Positions 49,146 through 58,569 are shown, counted from the first letter of the stretch. The stretch is 64,000 nt of DNA from Andreprevotia sp. IGB-42 (GCF_009848685.1 NZ_WXTX01000006.1:62001-126000); one strand, 5' to 3'. The notes: generated from the sequence alone by a model not told the origin. Program-made: numbers and translations.

Positions 49146-51569
49146 CTAGCGTGCCTCCGCTTTGACCAGACGCAAGGCGTTGAGCACCACCAGCAGCGAA
49201 CTCGTTGCCATGCCCAGGCTGGCCAGCCACGGCGTAACCAGTCCGGCGACGGCCAGCGGCAAGGCAATCATGTTGTAGCCTAGAGCCCAAGCCAGATTTT
49301 GGCGGATCACCCGACGGGTGGAAGCCGCGATCTGCAGCACCTGCGGAATGCGCGCCAGGCGGTTTTCCAGCAAAACCGCGTCGCCACTGGCCTGCGCGAC
49401 ATCCACGCCGCCGCCCATGGCAATGGATACATCGGCTGCCGCCAGCACCGGCGCGTCGTTGACGCCATCGCCCACCATCAGCACGCGCGCACCGCCGGCT
49501 TGCAACTGCTGCAGATAATCCAGCTTGTGTTGCGGCGTGGCCTGCGCCCGCACCGTGGTGATGCCGGCCTGCAGCGCTGCTGCCGCCGCACTGGTATTCC
49601 GGTCGCCGCTGAGCAGGTGCACGTTCAAACCCATCTGCTGCAGTGTACGTACCGTGCTGGCCGCGTCATCGCGCAGCGTGTCTTCCAGCCGGAACGCGGC
49701 CAGCCACGCATGCCCGTTCACCAGGTACAGCAGCGCAGGGTCGGCATCCACCGGCCGGGGGGCGGTGCAATGCAGTGCAACGAAATCCGCATGACCGATG
49801 GCATGGCATATACCGTTGATGCTGCCGCTCAGGCCGCCACCAGGCTGGGCATGTATATCGCTGGCCTGGTAAGGTGTGGCGCACCTGAACGCCTGCGCCA
49901 GCGGGTGCTCGGATGCGTGCTCGAGCGCAGCAGCCAGCAAGACCGCGTCATCGGCATTGCCCGCCAGCGACATCACCTGTACCAGCTGCGGTTTGCCGGT
50001 AGTCAGTGTACCGGTCTTGTCGAACACCACATCGGTGAGGCCGGCCATGGCCTCCAGCGCATGGCCGCGCGATACCAGCAGGCCCAGTTGCGCCAGGCGC
50101 CCAGTCGCCGCAGTCAACGCCACCGGCGTAGCCAGAGACAGCGCACACGGGCAGGAAATCACCAGCACCGCCACTGCAATCGGTAGCGCATGCGCGGGAT
50201 CATGAAAGTGCCAATACAACCACGCTGCGGCAGCCACCAGCAGCAATGCGGCTACGAACACGCCGGCAATGCGGTCAGCCTGCTCGGCCAGTCGGGGTTT
50301 TTCGGCCAATGCACGGTCGAGCAAGCGCACGATGCTGGCAAGGCGGGTGGATTCACCGCTGGCCTCTACACGCACGATCAGCGGCGAGTGCCCGTTCACG
50401 CTGCCGCCGATGACGATATCGCCGCTTTGCTTGTTCACTGCGGCGCTCTCACCAGTCAGCAGTGCTTCGTTGGCGCTACTGATGCCTTCCAGTACACGTG
50501 CATCTGCTGCAAAGGTTTCGCCAGCCTTCACCAGCAATACGTCACCCGCCTGCAATTGCCCGGCTGGAATTTCCTGGCTGGTGTGGCTGGCCGGCCAGCC
50601 TGCCAGCTTGTGCGCAAAAGCAGGCGTGAGCCTGACCAGTTGCTCCAGCGCGGCGCCGGCGCGTTGCCTTGCCCCCTGTTCCAGATAACGGCCGCCCAGC
50701 AGCAAAAACACGAACATCGATACCGAATCGAAGTAGATCGCGCCATGTCCGGTCAGCAGCGTGTACACGCTGGCAAAAAAAGCCGACAGCACACCGATGC
50801 TGACTGGCAAATCCATGCCGGTGCGGCCCCGCCGCAGGTCCTGCCAGGCTGAACGGTAGAATGGCCAGCTGCAATACACCGCCACCGGCAGCGTCATGAT
50901 GAAGCTGGCCCATTCAAGCAGGCTCAGCCACTGTGCATCGATTTCGCCTGCCGGCGCCAGATAGACCGGCACTGCGAACATCATCACCTGCATCATCGAC
51001 AGGCCTGCCACCCACAGCCGCAGCATGGCCGACTTGCGCGCCTGCTGTTGCGCCAGCTCCTGGCGAGCCTGATCGTAGGGCTGTGCGCGGTAACCGATGG
51101 CGGCGATGGCGGCCAGGATGGCGGACAACTGGATGCGCGTTTCATCCCAGCGCACGCGGGCGCGGTGCGTGGTGTAGTTGATCGATACGCCCAGCACACC
51201 CGGCAGCCGGCTGATTTGCCGCTCGTTCAGCCACACGCAGGCAGCGCAATTGATGCCTTCAATCAGCAAGGCTGCTTCACGGCTGGTGGGGCTATCCATG
51301 TGGACAAAGCTTTGCTGCAGCCGGTGATCGTCGTAGAGTTGCAGTTGTTGCTGCAATTCATCCGGCATGGCTTCGGCGCGGTCGGCGGGTTGTTGCCGCT
51401 GCCGGTAATAGGCATCCAGCCCGGCATCGATGATGCTTTGCGCCACGGCCTGGCAGCCGGCACAGCAGGTGGCGTGCTCGAGCTGCCGATAGCGGATGGG
51501 GAAGGCTGCAGCGCCGGGTACGGGCTCACCGCAATGAAAGCAGGCGAGTGCAGCGGGTGTGGCGGTCAT
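49146..51569 (-). CDS. ccoI: Copper-exporting P1B-type ATPase CcoI/FixI for cbb3 maturation
   Basis: 807 residues. An N-terminal Cys-rich region (CFHCGEPV.., CCAGC) typical of CcoI is followed by a heavy-metal domain with INCAACVW, eight membrane helices with the metal-transport motif Cys473-Pro-Cys475 (SCPCALSLATP), phosphorylation site Asp517 (DKTGTLT) and GDGVNDAPVLA. It exports copper to the periplasm for the CuB site of ccoN. Adjacent ccoS and the cbb3 genes support this over a general copper exporter such as CopA. Confidence 0.94.
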   Translation of the reverse strand: MTATPAALACFHCGEPVPGAAAFPIRYRQLEHATCCAGCQAVAQSIIDAGLDAYYRQRQQPADRAEAMPDELQQQLQLYDDHRLQQSFVHMDSPTSREAALLIEGINCAACVWLNERQISRLPGVLGVSINYTTHRARVRWDETRIQLSAILAAIAAIGYRAQPYDQARQELAQQQARKSAMLRLWVAGLSMMQVMMFAVPVYLAPAGEIDAQWLSLLEWASFIMTLPVAVYCSWPFYRSAWQDLRRGRTGMDLPVSIGVLSAFFASVYTLLTGHGAIYFDSVSMFVFLLLGGRYLEQGARQRAGAALEQLVRLTPAFAHKLAGWPASHTSQEIPAGQLQAGDVLLVKAGETFAADARVLEGISSANEALLTGESAAVNKQSGDIVIGGSVNGHSPLIVRVEASGESTRLASIVRLLDRALAEKPRLAEQADRIAGVFVAALLLVAAAAWLYWHFHDPAHALPIAVAVLVISCPCALSLATPVALTAATGRLAQLGLLVSRGHALEAMAGLTDVVFDKTGTLTTGKPQLVQVMSLAGNADDAVLLAAALEHASEHPLAQAFRCATPYQASDIHAQPGGGLSGSINGICHAIGHADFVALHCTAPRPVDADPALLYLVNGHAWLAAFRLEDTLRDDAASTVRTLQQMGLNVHLLSGDRNTSAAAAALQAGITTVRAQATPQHKLDYLQQLQAGGARVLMVGDGVNDAPVLAAADVSIAMGGGVDVAQASGDAVLLENRLARIPQVLQIAASTRRVIRQNLAWALGYNMIALPLAVAGLVTPWLASLGMATSSLLVVLNALRLVKAEAR

Positions 51570-51659
51570 GCCGCCATTTTACCGTCGATAACGGTGCCAT
51601 GCTTGCCGTGAACCGCGTGATTGCCTAGATTGGCAGGCATAACCCTAATGGAAGTCGTC

Positions 51660-52079
51660 ATGAAACGGATCTATGTCCTTGCTTTGCTGCTGGTTTCCGC
51701 AGCAGCAAGCGCCGAAATTTACAAATGGAAGGATGCCAGCGGCAACTGGCAGTACTCGGATCAGCCGCCGCCGGCCGCCGTCAAGGGCAAGGCCACGGTC
51801 GTCAAGACCAAGGATCAGCCGGTCAGTGCAATGCCTGGTACCAAGGTCAACCCTGTCAGCACCGCGACGGCATCCAGCGCTGCGGCCGAGACAGCGTCCG
51901 CACCCAAAAAAGTGAACCCGCAAGCATGCCAGGAGGCTCAAATTCGCCTGCGCTTCCTGCAAGGGGCGACACAGATGCGCATGACCAACGAAAAGGGCGT
52001 GACCGAATTCCTGCCTGCCGAGAAGAAAAAGGAAGAAATCGCTGCCGCCCAGAAGCGCATTGAAGACAATTGCGAATAA
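51660..52079 (+). CDS. Secreted DUF4124 domain protein
   Basis: 139 residues with a signal peptide (MKRIYVLALLLVSAAASA). The first 40 mature residues, EIYKWKDASGNWQYSDQPPP, are the DUF4124 motif common in proteobacterial envelope proteins of unknown role. An Ala/Ser/Thr-rich linker and a helical C-terminal part (ACQEAQIRLRFL.., AAAQKRIEDNCE) with two Cys follow. A start four codons earlier (51648) is possible. Confidence 0.82.
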   Translation: MKRIYVLALLLVSAAASAEIYKWKDASGNWQYSDQPPPAAVKGKATVVKTKDQPVSAMPGTKVNPVSTATASSAAAETASAPKKVNPQACQEAQIRLRFLQGATQMRMTNEKGVTEFLPAEKKKEEIAAAQKRIEDNCE

Positions 52080-52106
52080 GCGCCAGCGCTGTTTTGCCCC
52101 TCGTGG

Positions 52107-52130
52107 AAAACCGGCTCAGGCCGGTTTTTT
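52107..52130. terminator. Bidirectional terminator
   Basis: AAAACCGGC-TCAG-GCCGGTTTT stem with a T-run on the right and an A-run on the left, between the convergent DUF4124 and rnfH genes; it overlaps the rnfH stop region. Confidence 0.88.
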
Positions 52131-52499
52131 ATTGTCCGCATCCTTGCCGGCAGCATCCACTGCAGCGGCTTCGCGGCCAGCGCCCATGGTCTTGCCTTCG
52201 GCCACCCTCGCTCGGCGTACTTCCTTGGGGTCGGCGATCAGCGGCCGGTAGATTTCCACCCGGTCCCCGTCCCGCAGCGGGGTGCCGGGCTGCGCAACCT
52301 TGCCGAAAATGCCGATGCGGTTGCGTTGCAGATCGATATCCGGGTATTGCGCCAGCAGGCCCGAGGCGTCGATAGCGGCGCCTGCCGTGGCAGGTACCGG
52401 CAGCACCAATGCAACCAGCTGCTGGCGGGCTGGCGTGGCGTAGACCACTTCGATCTGGATGACTCCGGGCGGGATGCCGGCTGTTAGTGCATCAGCCAT
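52116..52499 (-). CDS. rnfH: RnfH family protein (UPF0125)
   Basis: 127 residues. Beta-grasp, ubiquitin-like: IQIEVVYATPARQQLVALVLP at the front and the core IGIFGKVAQPGTPLRDGDRVEIYRPL in the middle. The C-terminal 30 residues are an Ala-rich, low-complexity tail. Role unknown; usually encoded next to ratA and smpB. The start overlaps the end of ratA by eight bases, so translation is coupled. Confidence 0.9.
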   Translation of the reverse strand: MADALTAGIPPGVIQIEVVYATPARQQLVALVLPVPATAGAAIDASGLLAQYPDIDLQRNRIGIFGKVAQPGTPLRDGDRVEIYRPLIADPKEVRRARVAEGKTMGAGREAAAVDAAGKDADNKKPA

Positions 52500-52920
52500 G
52501 ACGACGGTCCGCTTCCTTGATGAAACAATCGACAAAGGTATTGGTAATTTTGCCGAATACCGGGCCGATCAATGCTTCGAATGCGCGGCTCTGGAACTGG
52601 TAATCGAGGTCGAACTCCACCTTGCACGCGTCATCCATCAATGGCGTGAAGCGCCATGTGCCTTCGAAATGCTGGAACGGGCCGGCAACCAGCCGCATGT
52701 CGATGCGGTTCTCGCTGTTGGTATTGCGCGTGCGGAAGTACGATTTCACCTTGAGGAAATCGATGCGCACGGTGGCTTCCAGCGTGTCTGCAGTGCGCTC
52801 GTGAATCTCCACGCCACCACACCATGGCAGGAACTTGGGATAGTCCTCGACACGATCGACCAAGGTCATCATGCGTTCGGCGGAATGGGTGACCAGCACG
52901 GTCTTGCGGATGGACTGCAT
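52492..52920 (-). CDS. ratA: RatA/COQ10-like START-domain protein (YfjG)
   Basis: 142 residues. Family members are called RatA toxin, because E. coli RatA can block 70S ribosome formation, but also resemble COQ10, the ubiquinone chaperone. Seen: VEDYPKFLPWCGGVEI at the front and GPFQHFEGTWRFTPL in the middle; the C-terminal helix is FGKITNTFVDCFIKEA. No antitoxin is found nearby other than rnfH, so a toxin role should not be assumed. Divergent from dnaB. Confidence 0.92.
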   Translation of the reverse strand: MQSIRKTVLVTHSAERMMTLVDRVEDYPKFLPWCGGVEIHERTADTLEATVRIDFLKVKSYFRTRNTNSENRIDMRLVAGPFQHFEGTWRFTPLMDDACKVEFDLDYQFQSRAFEALIGPVFGKITNTFVDCFIKEADRRHG

Positions 52921-52956
52921 GGGATAGGCAAGGGGACCTCGCCAGGGAAAAACCGC

Positions 52957-52962
52957 TAGAAT
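52957..52962 (+). promoter_or_regulatory. Possible -10 box of dnaB
   Basis: TAGAAT, 35 bases before the dnaB start in the divergent region with ratA. The -35 is not convincing. Confidence 0.3.
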
Positions 52963-52996
52963 GAGCGCCTTCCCTGATACAAAGCCAGTTCGGAAA

Positions 52997-54415
52997 ATGA
53001 CGGAGCATCCTATCGCCGCTGATGATATGGCGCAACTTGCGTCCCTGCGCCTGCCGCCGCACTCGGTTGAAGCCGAGCAGTCGGTGCTGGGTGGCCTGCT
53101 GCTGGAAAACAGCGCATTCGACCGTGTTGCCGACGTGCTGTTCGAGCAGGATTTCTACCGCGATGACCATCGGCGCATCTGGCAGCACATTGCCAAGCTG
53201 ATCGAACATAACCGCCCGGCCGACGTGATCACCGTGGCCGAATCGCTGGATAATGCCAACGAACTGGCCTACGTGGGCGGCTTGGCCTATCTGGGCATGC
53301 TGGCGGCCAACACGCCATCGGCGGCCAATATCCGCCGCTACGCGGAAATCGTCCGCGAGAAATCGGTGATGCGCCAGCTGGCGAGCGTCGGCACCGATAT
53401 TGCCGACGCCGCATACAACCCGAACGGGCGCGAACCGGCAGAGCTGCTCGACGAAGCCGAATCCAAGGTCTTCCAGATTGCCGAGCAATCGGCCAAGGGC
53501 AAGCAGGGCTTTATCTCCATGCCCCCGATCCTGAAGGAAATCGTCGAGCGCATCGATTACCTGTACAAGCAGGACAATCCGTCGGAAGTGACCGGCGTGG
53601 CCACCGGCTTCATCGATCTGGACAAGATGACATCCGGCCTGCAGAAAGGTGACCTGATCATCGTGGCTGGCCGCCCATCGATGGGCAAGACGGCGTTTTC
53701 GGTCAATATTGCCGAGCATGTGGGGTGCGAGCTGCACCTGCCGGTGGCGATTTTCTCGATGGAAATGGGCGCCGCCCAGTTGGGCATGCGGATGGTGGGT
53801 TCGATCGGCAAGATCGACATGCACAAGCTGAAAACCGGCCGCTTTGAAGACGAAGACTGGATGCGTCTGACGCATGCCGTGGGTAAATTGTCTGAAGCGC
53901 CGATCTTCATCGAGGAAACCGGTGCACTGACCGCACTGGACCTGCGCACCAAGGCACGCCGGCTGGCCCGCCAGGTGGGCGGGCAACTGGGCCTGATCGT
54001 GATCGACTACATCCAGTTGATGGCAGGCCGCGCTGGTGGCAAGGACCAGAACCGTGCATCCGAGGTGAGCGAGATTTCCCGCTCGCTCAAGGCGCTGGCC
54101 AAGGAGCTGCAGGTGCCGATCATTGCGTTGTCGCAGCTGTCCCGCCAGGTGGAACAGCGTACCGACAAGCGCCCGATGATGTCCGACCTGCGTGAATCCG
54201 GCGCCATCGAGCAGGATGCCGACATCATCATGTTCATGTATCGCGATGAGTACTACAACCCGGATACGAACATGAAGGGTCTGGCCGAGTGCATCATCGG
54301 CAAACACCGGAACGGCCCGGTGGGCAAGGTGCCGCTCAGCTTCCAGGGCATGTATTCGCGCTTCAACAACGCGCTGATCCGCCCGGAAGGCTGGTCGTCG
54401 GACCTGGAGTCCTGA
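52997..54415 (+). CDS. dnaB: Replicative DNA helicase DnaB
   Basis: 472 residues starting MTEHPIAADDM. N-terminal helical domain (PHSVEAEQSVLGGLLL), linker helix and RecA-like motor with Walker A GRPSMGKTAFS, Walker B LIVIDYIQLM and arginine finger region. It unwinds DNA at the fork as a hexamer. No intein is present. A cupin gene follows after a single base, possibly co-transcribed. Confidence 0.97.
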   Translation: MTEHPIAADDMAQLASLRLPPHSVEAEQSVLGGLLLENSAFDRVADVLFEQDFYRDDHRRIWQHIAKLIEHNRPADVITVAESLDNANELAYVGGLAYLGMLAANTPSAANIRRYAEIVREKSVMRQLASVGTDIADAAYNPNGREPAELLDEAESKVFQIAEQSAKGKQGFISMPPILKEIVERIDYLYKQDNPSEVTGVATGFIDLDKMTSGLQKGDLIIVAGRPSMGKTAFSVNIAEHVGCELHLPVAIFSMEMGAAQLGMRMVGSIGKIDMHKLKTGRFEDEDWMRLTHAVGKLSEAPIFIEETGALTALDLRTKARRLARQVGGQLGLIVIDYIQLMAGRAGGKDQNRASEVSEISRSLKALAKELQVPIIALSQLSRQVEQRTDKRPMMSDLRESGAIEQDADIIMFMYRDEYYNPDTNMKGLAECIIGKHRNGPVGKVPLSFQGMYSRFNNALIRPEGWSSDLES

Positions 54416-54416
54416 C

Positions 54417-54788
54417 ATGGCCGGCGTTGCTCCCGCCATTGTCCATTTCGGCCGGCAAACCGTCGAACCCGCGTTCGACCGGCCAAGGGCAGACCGTCTG
54501 GAAGCCGGCAACCCGCTGCGCACCACCTTCGAGCACTATGCGGCGGATGGACTTTCCAGCGGCATCTGGCATTGCGAGCCCGGCCGTTGGCGCATCCGGT
54601 TTGCGCCCAACAAGCATGAATTTTTCAGCGTGATTTCCGGCCGGGTGCGCCTGCACGATGCGGCGGGCAGTGTGACCGAAATTGGCCCGGGCGAAGCTGC
54701 GGTGATCCCGGCAGGGTTTGCCGGCCAGTTCGAAGTGCTTGAGGCAGTGGAAAAGTATTTCGTGGTGGTTGAAACGGCGCCTGCCTGA
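54417..54788 (+). CDS. Small cupin-domain protein (DUF861/EutQ-like)
   Basis: 123 residues forming one cupin barrel: RIRFAPNKHEFFSVISGRVRL carries motif 1 and IGPGEAAVIPAGFAGQFEV motif 2. The usual metal His/Glu pattern is reduced (only H-E in motif 1 and no His in motif 2), so metal binding is doubtful. Starts one base after dnaB. Function unknown. Confidence 0.8.
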   Translation: MAGVAPAIVHFGRQTVEPAFDRPRADRLEAGNPLRTTFEHYAADGLSSGIWHCEPGRWRIRFAPNKHEFFSVISGRVRLHDAAGSVTEIGPGEAAVIPAGFAGQFEVLEAVEKYFVVVETAPA

Positions 54789-54807
54789 TGACGCAGGTCG
54801 CATATGC

Positions 54808-54834
54808 AAAAGCCCGGCAGGGTCCGGGCTTTTT
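54808..54834. terminator. Bidirectional terminator
   Basis: AAAAGCCCGG / CCGGGCTTTT stem with a six-base loop, between the convergent cupin and parA genes. Confidence 0.88.
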
Positions 54835-54857
54835 CTTGGGGGCCGGGAGTGCGCGGC

Positions 54858-55631
54858 CTAGTCGTTCAGCCGCACCAGCTCGCTTTCCACCAGTTCATCC
54901 AGCAAAAAACCGAAGTCCTGCGCTGCCGTGCCATCGGGTTCGATATCGAATACATTGCTTTGGCCGATCACCGCAGCCTCGAACGATTCGCTGCAGCGGA
55001 TGCGCGTTTTCAGTACTTCGTTGTAGAAATGGCGCTGCATCTGCTTGAGTACGGTTTCCGATGCCACGCTGCCGGGTGTGTGGCGATTGAGCAGGTAGCG
55101 GCGTGTTTTGCGGCTATCGAGCTTTTCCAGCCCCAGCAGCGTGCGTTCCGTCATGGCCGCGCCGTTGAGCGCCAGCATTTCCGGTGCCACCGGCACCAGG
55201 ATCAGGTCAGCTGCCAGGAGCGCGGCAAAGCTCAGCACGCCCAGCATGGGTCCGCAATCGATCAGGACCGGCGTGGAGTCGGCCAGCATTTCTGCGGTGA
55301 GGCCCAGCTTCAGGCGCCAGATATGATCACGGTGGCGGGTGATCTGTGCATCCACCTTGGAAAGCTCCAGGTGCGATGGCACGAAATGGATGCCGTTTTC
55401 CAGCGATACCGCCAGATCGGATAGCGGCAGCACGCCGCGAAAGAACTCGTGCACGCTGTAGCGCGGTTTTTGCGGCTGCGAGAAGCCCCAGTAATGCGAC
55501 AGGTGCGCTTGCGGATCCAGATCGATGACAAAAGGTGTCTGTCCGTTCTGCGCCATAGCGGCTGCCAGGTTCGCGGTGACCGTGGTCTTGCCGACACCGC
55601 CTTTCTGGTTGAATACCGCGATGACCGTCAT
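54858..55631 (-). CDS. Orphan ParA-family ATPase
   Basis: 257 residues from MTVIAVFNQKGGVGKTT; the open frame to 55778 is not supported. Deviant Walker A KGGVGKTT, switch FVIDLDPQAHLSHYW and a third block with VLIDCGPMLGVLSF are typical of MinD/ParA ATPases that move cargo on the nucleoid or membrane. No parB, parS-like repeat or plasmid gene is adjacent, and the gene stands alone between terminators. Cargo unknown. Confidence 0.85.
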   Translation of the reverse strand: MTVIAVFNQKGGVGKTTVTANLAAAMAQNGQTPFVIDLDPQAHLSHYWGFSQPQKPRYSVHEFFRGVLPLSDLAVSLENGIHFVPSHLELSKVDAQITRHRDHIWRLKLGLTAEMLADSTPVLIDCGPMLGVLSFAALLAADLILVPVAPEMLALNGAAMTERTLLGLEKLDSRKTRRYLLNRHTPGSVASETVLKQMQRHFYNEVLKTRIRCSESFEAAVIGQSNVFDIEPDGTAAQDFGFLLDELVESELVRLND

Positions 55632-55876
55632 GCTGTTTTTTCCATCCTGTTCTCCCTGCGCGGATGGTACAGCAGGACGGCAGCAGCGGGTATCCGCAGG
55701 CAGGCGCAATGCCGGTGCAAGCTGCGGGCCAGCATGAGCAAAATGCGCTAACCGTCCGTTACATTTGAGATTTATCACTGCGGCTTGCGGCGGCCCATGC
55801 CGGTCATTCCGATAGACGGCTAGCCCGATAGATCCACGTTAAAAAGGCTGCATGGGTGGGTGGAAAAGGCAAGAAA

Positions 55877-55896
55877 AAGGGGCCTTGCGGCCCCTT
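55877..55896 (-). terminator. Terminator downstream of phoH
   Basis: On the minus strand AAGGGGCC-GCAA-GGCCCCTT followed by TTT. It lies 26 bases after the phoH stop codon. The bases from here to parA hold no recognisable gene. Confidence 0.8.
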
Positions 55897-55921
55897 GTAC
55901 GGCATTGCCGGAATCGGCGTA

Positions 55922-57325
55922 TTACAACACCTCCGCCGCGTGATCGGCGAGGCGGGAGCGCTCGCCACGCTGCAGCGTGACATGCCCGCCATGCACCCAG
56001 CCCTTGAAACGGTCCACCACGAAGGTGAGGCCGGAAGATCCTTCGGTGAGGTAGGGCGTATCGATCTGGCTGATATTGCCCAGGCACACCACCTTGGTGC
56101 CGGGGCCGGCACGGGTGATCAGCGTTTTCATCTGCTTGGGCGTGAGGTTTTGCGCCTCGTCGATGATCAGGAACTTGTTGAGGAAAGTGCGGCCACGCAT
56201 GAAGTTGAGCGATTTTACCTTGATGCGCGAGCGGATCAGGTCACGCGTGGCCGCGCGCCCCCAGTCACCCGCTTCCGCGTCTGACTGGTTGAGTACGTCC
56301 AGGTTGTCCTCCAGCGCGCCCATCCATGGCGCCATTTTTTCTTCTTCGGTACCAGGCAGGAAACCGATGTCTTCGCCCACCGGCACCGTTACGCGGGTCA
56401 TGATGATCTCGGTATAGATTTTCGATTCCAGCGTTTGCGCCAGGCTGGCCGCCAGGGTCAGCAACGTTTTACCCGTGCCGGCCTGCCCCAATAGTGAAAT
56501 GAAATCCACATCCGGGTTCATCAGCAAGTTGAGCGCAAAGTTCTGTTCACGGTTGCGCGCCGTCACCCCCCAGATGGCGTTCTTGCCATGGCTGTAGTCC
56601 TTCAGGCTCTCGAATGTGGCGGTTTTGCCTTCGACCGAAATCACCCGCGCTGCAAATGGTTCGCCTTCCTGGTATAGCATCTGGTTGACGTACAGATCCG
56701 GGCAGTCAGGCCCCTTCACCCGCCAGTAACTCTTGCCGCCTTCCTGCCAACTCTGCATGTCCTTGCCGTTCTTTTCCCAGAAAGGCAGGTCGATTTCCCG
56801 GATGCCGGTATAAAGAAGATCGGTATCTTCCAGCACCTTGTCGTTGAAGTAGTCTTCGGCCGCCAGGCCCATCGCGCGCGCCTTGATGCGCATGTTGATG
56901 TCTTTGGAAACCAGGATCACTACGCGCTTGGGCTGCATTTGCTGCAGGTGATGCAGCACGCCAAGGATCTGGTTGTCCGCCTTGCCCATCGGCAACTGGG
57001 CCGGCAGCACGCTGGTGATGGCTTCGGTCTGCAGGAACAGGCTGCCGATGGCCTGGCCCTTGCTGGCTTGCTCCAGCGATACGCCTTCGTGCAGATCCAG
57101 CTCACGCCCGGCAATCAGCTCTTCGATGAAGCGGCTGGTCTGGCGTGCATTGCGGGCCACTTCGGTCATGCCTTTCTTGTTGTTGTCGAGCTCCTCCAGC
57201 GTCATCATCGGCAGGAAGAGATCGTGTTCCTCGAAACGGAAAATCGAGGTGGGATCGTGCATCAGCACGTTGGTATCCAGCACAAACAGCTTGCTTTCCT
57301 TGCGGGAGGATTTGCGGGCGGCCAT
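55922..57325 (-). CDS. PhoH family ATPase with N-terminal PIN domain (PhoH2 type)
   Basis: 467 residues. N-terminal PIN nuclease domain (LFVLDTNVLMHDP, then MTLEELDNNKKG and VILVSKDINMRIKA, supplying acidic residues) joined to a C-terminal PhoH P-loop domain (LGQAGTGKTLLTLAA and LIIDEAQNLTPKQMKTLITR). Such fusions act as RNA helicase-nucleases in other bacteria. AGGAGA precedes the ATG. It is a single gene with its own terminator. Confidence 0.93.
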   Translation of the reverse strand: MAARKSSRKESKLFVLDTNVLMHDPTSIFRFEEHDLFLPMMTLEELDNNKKGMTEVARNARQTSRFIEELIAGRELDLHEGVSLEQASKGQAIGSLFLQTEAITSVLPAQLPMGKADNQILGVLHHLQQMQPKRVVILVSKDINMRIKARAMGLAAEDYFNDKVLEDTDLLYTGIREIDLPFWEKNGKDMQSWQEGGKSYWRVKGPDCPDLYVNQMLYQEGEPFAARVISVEGKTATFESLKDYSHGKNAIWGVTARNREQNFALNLLMNPDVDFISLLGQAGTGKTLLTLAASLAQTLESKIYTEIIMTRVTVPVGEDIGFLPGTEEEKMAPWMGALEDNLDVLNQSDAEAGDWGRAATRDLIRSRIKVKSLNFMRGRTFLNKFLIIDEAQNLTPKQMKTLITRAGPGTKVVCLGNISQIDTPYLTEGSSGLTFVVDRFKGWVHGGHVTLQRGERSRLADHAAEVL

Positions 57326-57382
57326 GAGCGTTCTCCTAGTTGTGGGCGGGATAACCAGCCGCGAGCTGATCTTCGCGGCGTG

Positions 57383-57407
57383 AAAAAAGCGGCCATAGCC
57401 GCTTCTT
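57383..57407 (-). terminator. Terminator directly after bcp
   Basis: On the minus strand AAGCGGC-TATG-GCCGCTT followed by a run of T, beginning three bases after the bcp stop. Confidence 0.85.
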
Positions 57408-57866
57408 TCACTTCAATGTCTGTACAAAGCTCAGGACTTCATCCACGTGACCCGGCACCTTCACGCCGCGCCACTCCTTGACGATCTTGCCCTCCTTGTC
57501 GATGACGAAAGTACTGCGTTCAATACCGCGTACCTGCTTGCCGTACATGTTTTTCAGTTTCATCACGCCGAATGCTTCGCACAGCGTTTCGTCCGGATCG
57601 CTGATCAGCTCGAACGGGAAGCACTGCTTGGTCTTGAAGTTTTCGTGCGATTTCACGCCATCGCGGCTCACACCGAAGATGCGCACGGCGGCGGCGTCGA
57701 AATCTGCATGCCTGATGCGGAAATCATTCCCCTCGGTGGTACAGCCAGGGGTATTGTCTTTGGGGTAGAAGTACAGGATGAAGGCTTGGCCTTTCAACTG
57801 TTGTGGATCGAAAGTCTGACCGCTGGTCATCGGCAGCACGATTGCCGGGCAGGGTTGGTTGAGCAT
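57408..57866 (-). CDS. bcp: Thioredoxin-dependent thiol peroxidase (Bcp/PrxQ)
   Basis: 152 residues starting MLNQPCPAIVLP. Peroxidatic Cys in FYPKDNTPGCTTEG; the position five residues later, which is the resolving Cys in E. coli Bcp, is not Cys here (EGNDFR), so the enzyme may be of the one-Cys type or use the Cys in TKQCFPF. Reduces peroxides. Convergent with phoH's end and divergent from dcd. Confidence 0.93.
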   Translation of the reverse strand: MLNQPCPAIVLPMTSGQTFDPQQLKGQAFILYFYPKDNTPGCTTEGNDFRIRHADFDAAAVRIFGVSRDGVKSHENFKTKQCFPFELISDPDETLCEAFGVMKLKNMYGKQVRGIERSTFVIDKEGKIVKEWRGVKVPGHVDEVLSFVQTLK

Positions 57867-57939
57867 TGCGGTGAGTAACTCCAGAAGATGTGCCCTTGAC
57901 CTGATTCTCGGCAAATGTGTGCCACTCGGCAAGGTGCTT

Positions 57940-57945
57940 TACAAT
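57940..57945 (+). promoter_or_regulatory. Possible -10 box of dcd
   Basis: TACAAT, 32 bases before the dcd ATG; no strong -35. Weak. Confidence 0.3.
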
Positions 57946-57977
57946 ACGCAGCAAATTTTGAAATTGGTGTGACAACG

Positions 57978-58553
57978 ATGAGTATCAAGAGCGACCGCTG
58001 GATTCGCCGCATGGCGCAGGAACACGGCATGATCGAGCCCTTCGAGCGCGGTCAGGTGCGTTACGTGAACGAGCAGAAAATTGTCTCTTATGGCACATCG
58101 AGCTACGGCTACGATATCCGCTGTGCAGACGAGTTCAAGGTGTTCACCAACCTGAACTCCACCATCGTCGATCCGAAAAACTTCGATGAGAACAGCTTTG
58201 TAGATGTTGCCGGCAAGGGCTACTGCATCATTCCGCCCAACTCGTTCGCACTGGCCCGCACCGTCGAGTACTTCCGCATCCCGCGCAACACGCTGACCAT
58301 TTGCCTGGGCAAATCCACTTATGCGCGTTGCGGCATCATCGTGAACGTCACCCCGTTCGAACCGGAATGGGAAGGCTACGTGACGCTGGAGTTTTCCAAC
58401 ACCACGCCATTGCCCGCCAAGATTTACGCCAACGAAGGTGTGGCGCAGGTGTTGTTCCTGGAAGCCGATGAAGACGATGTATGCGAAACCAGCTACCGCG
58501 ACCGCGGCGGCAAATACCAGGGCCAGGTAGGCGTAACGCTGCCCAAGACCTGA
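57978..58553 (+). CDS. dcd: dCTP deaminase
   Basis: 191 residues beginning [13 protein letters not shown]. Converts dCTP to dUTP for thymidylate synthesis. Conserved [38 protein letters not shown] (catalytic Glu) and the C-terminal [14 protein letters not shown] that closes the active site. A long perfect terminator follows. Confidence 0.96.
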   Translation: MSIKSDRWIRRMAQEHGMIEPFERGQVRYVNEQKIVSYGTSSYGYDIRCADEFKVFTNLNSTIVDPKNFDENSFVDVAGKGYCIIPPNSFALARTVEYFRIPRNTLTICLGKSTYARCGIIVNVTPFEPEWEGYVTLEFSNTTPLPAKIYANEGVAQVLFLEADEDDVCETSYRDRGGKYQGQVGVTLPKT

Positions 58554-58569
58554 TCTGTCAGCAGGAAGA

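Noticed and set aside
52492-52920. RatA-rnfH as a toxin-antitoxin system
   Set aside because: The RatA name comes from one E. coli study; the gene is widely conserved and resembles COQ10. There is no convincing evidence that RnfH is an antitoxin.
52631-54526. A 631-codon minus-strand frame opposite dnaB
   Set aside because: Antisense shadow of dnaB and part of ratA.
54858-55631. ParA as a sign of an integrated plasmid or prophage
   Set aside because: No integrase, replication, phage or conjugation genes surround it; neighbours are housekeeping genes.
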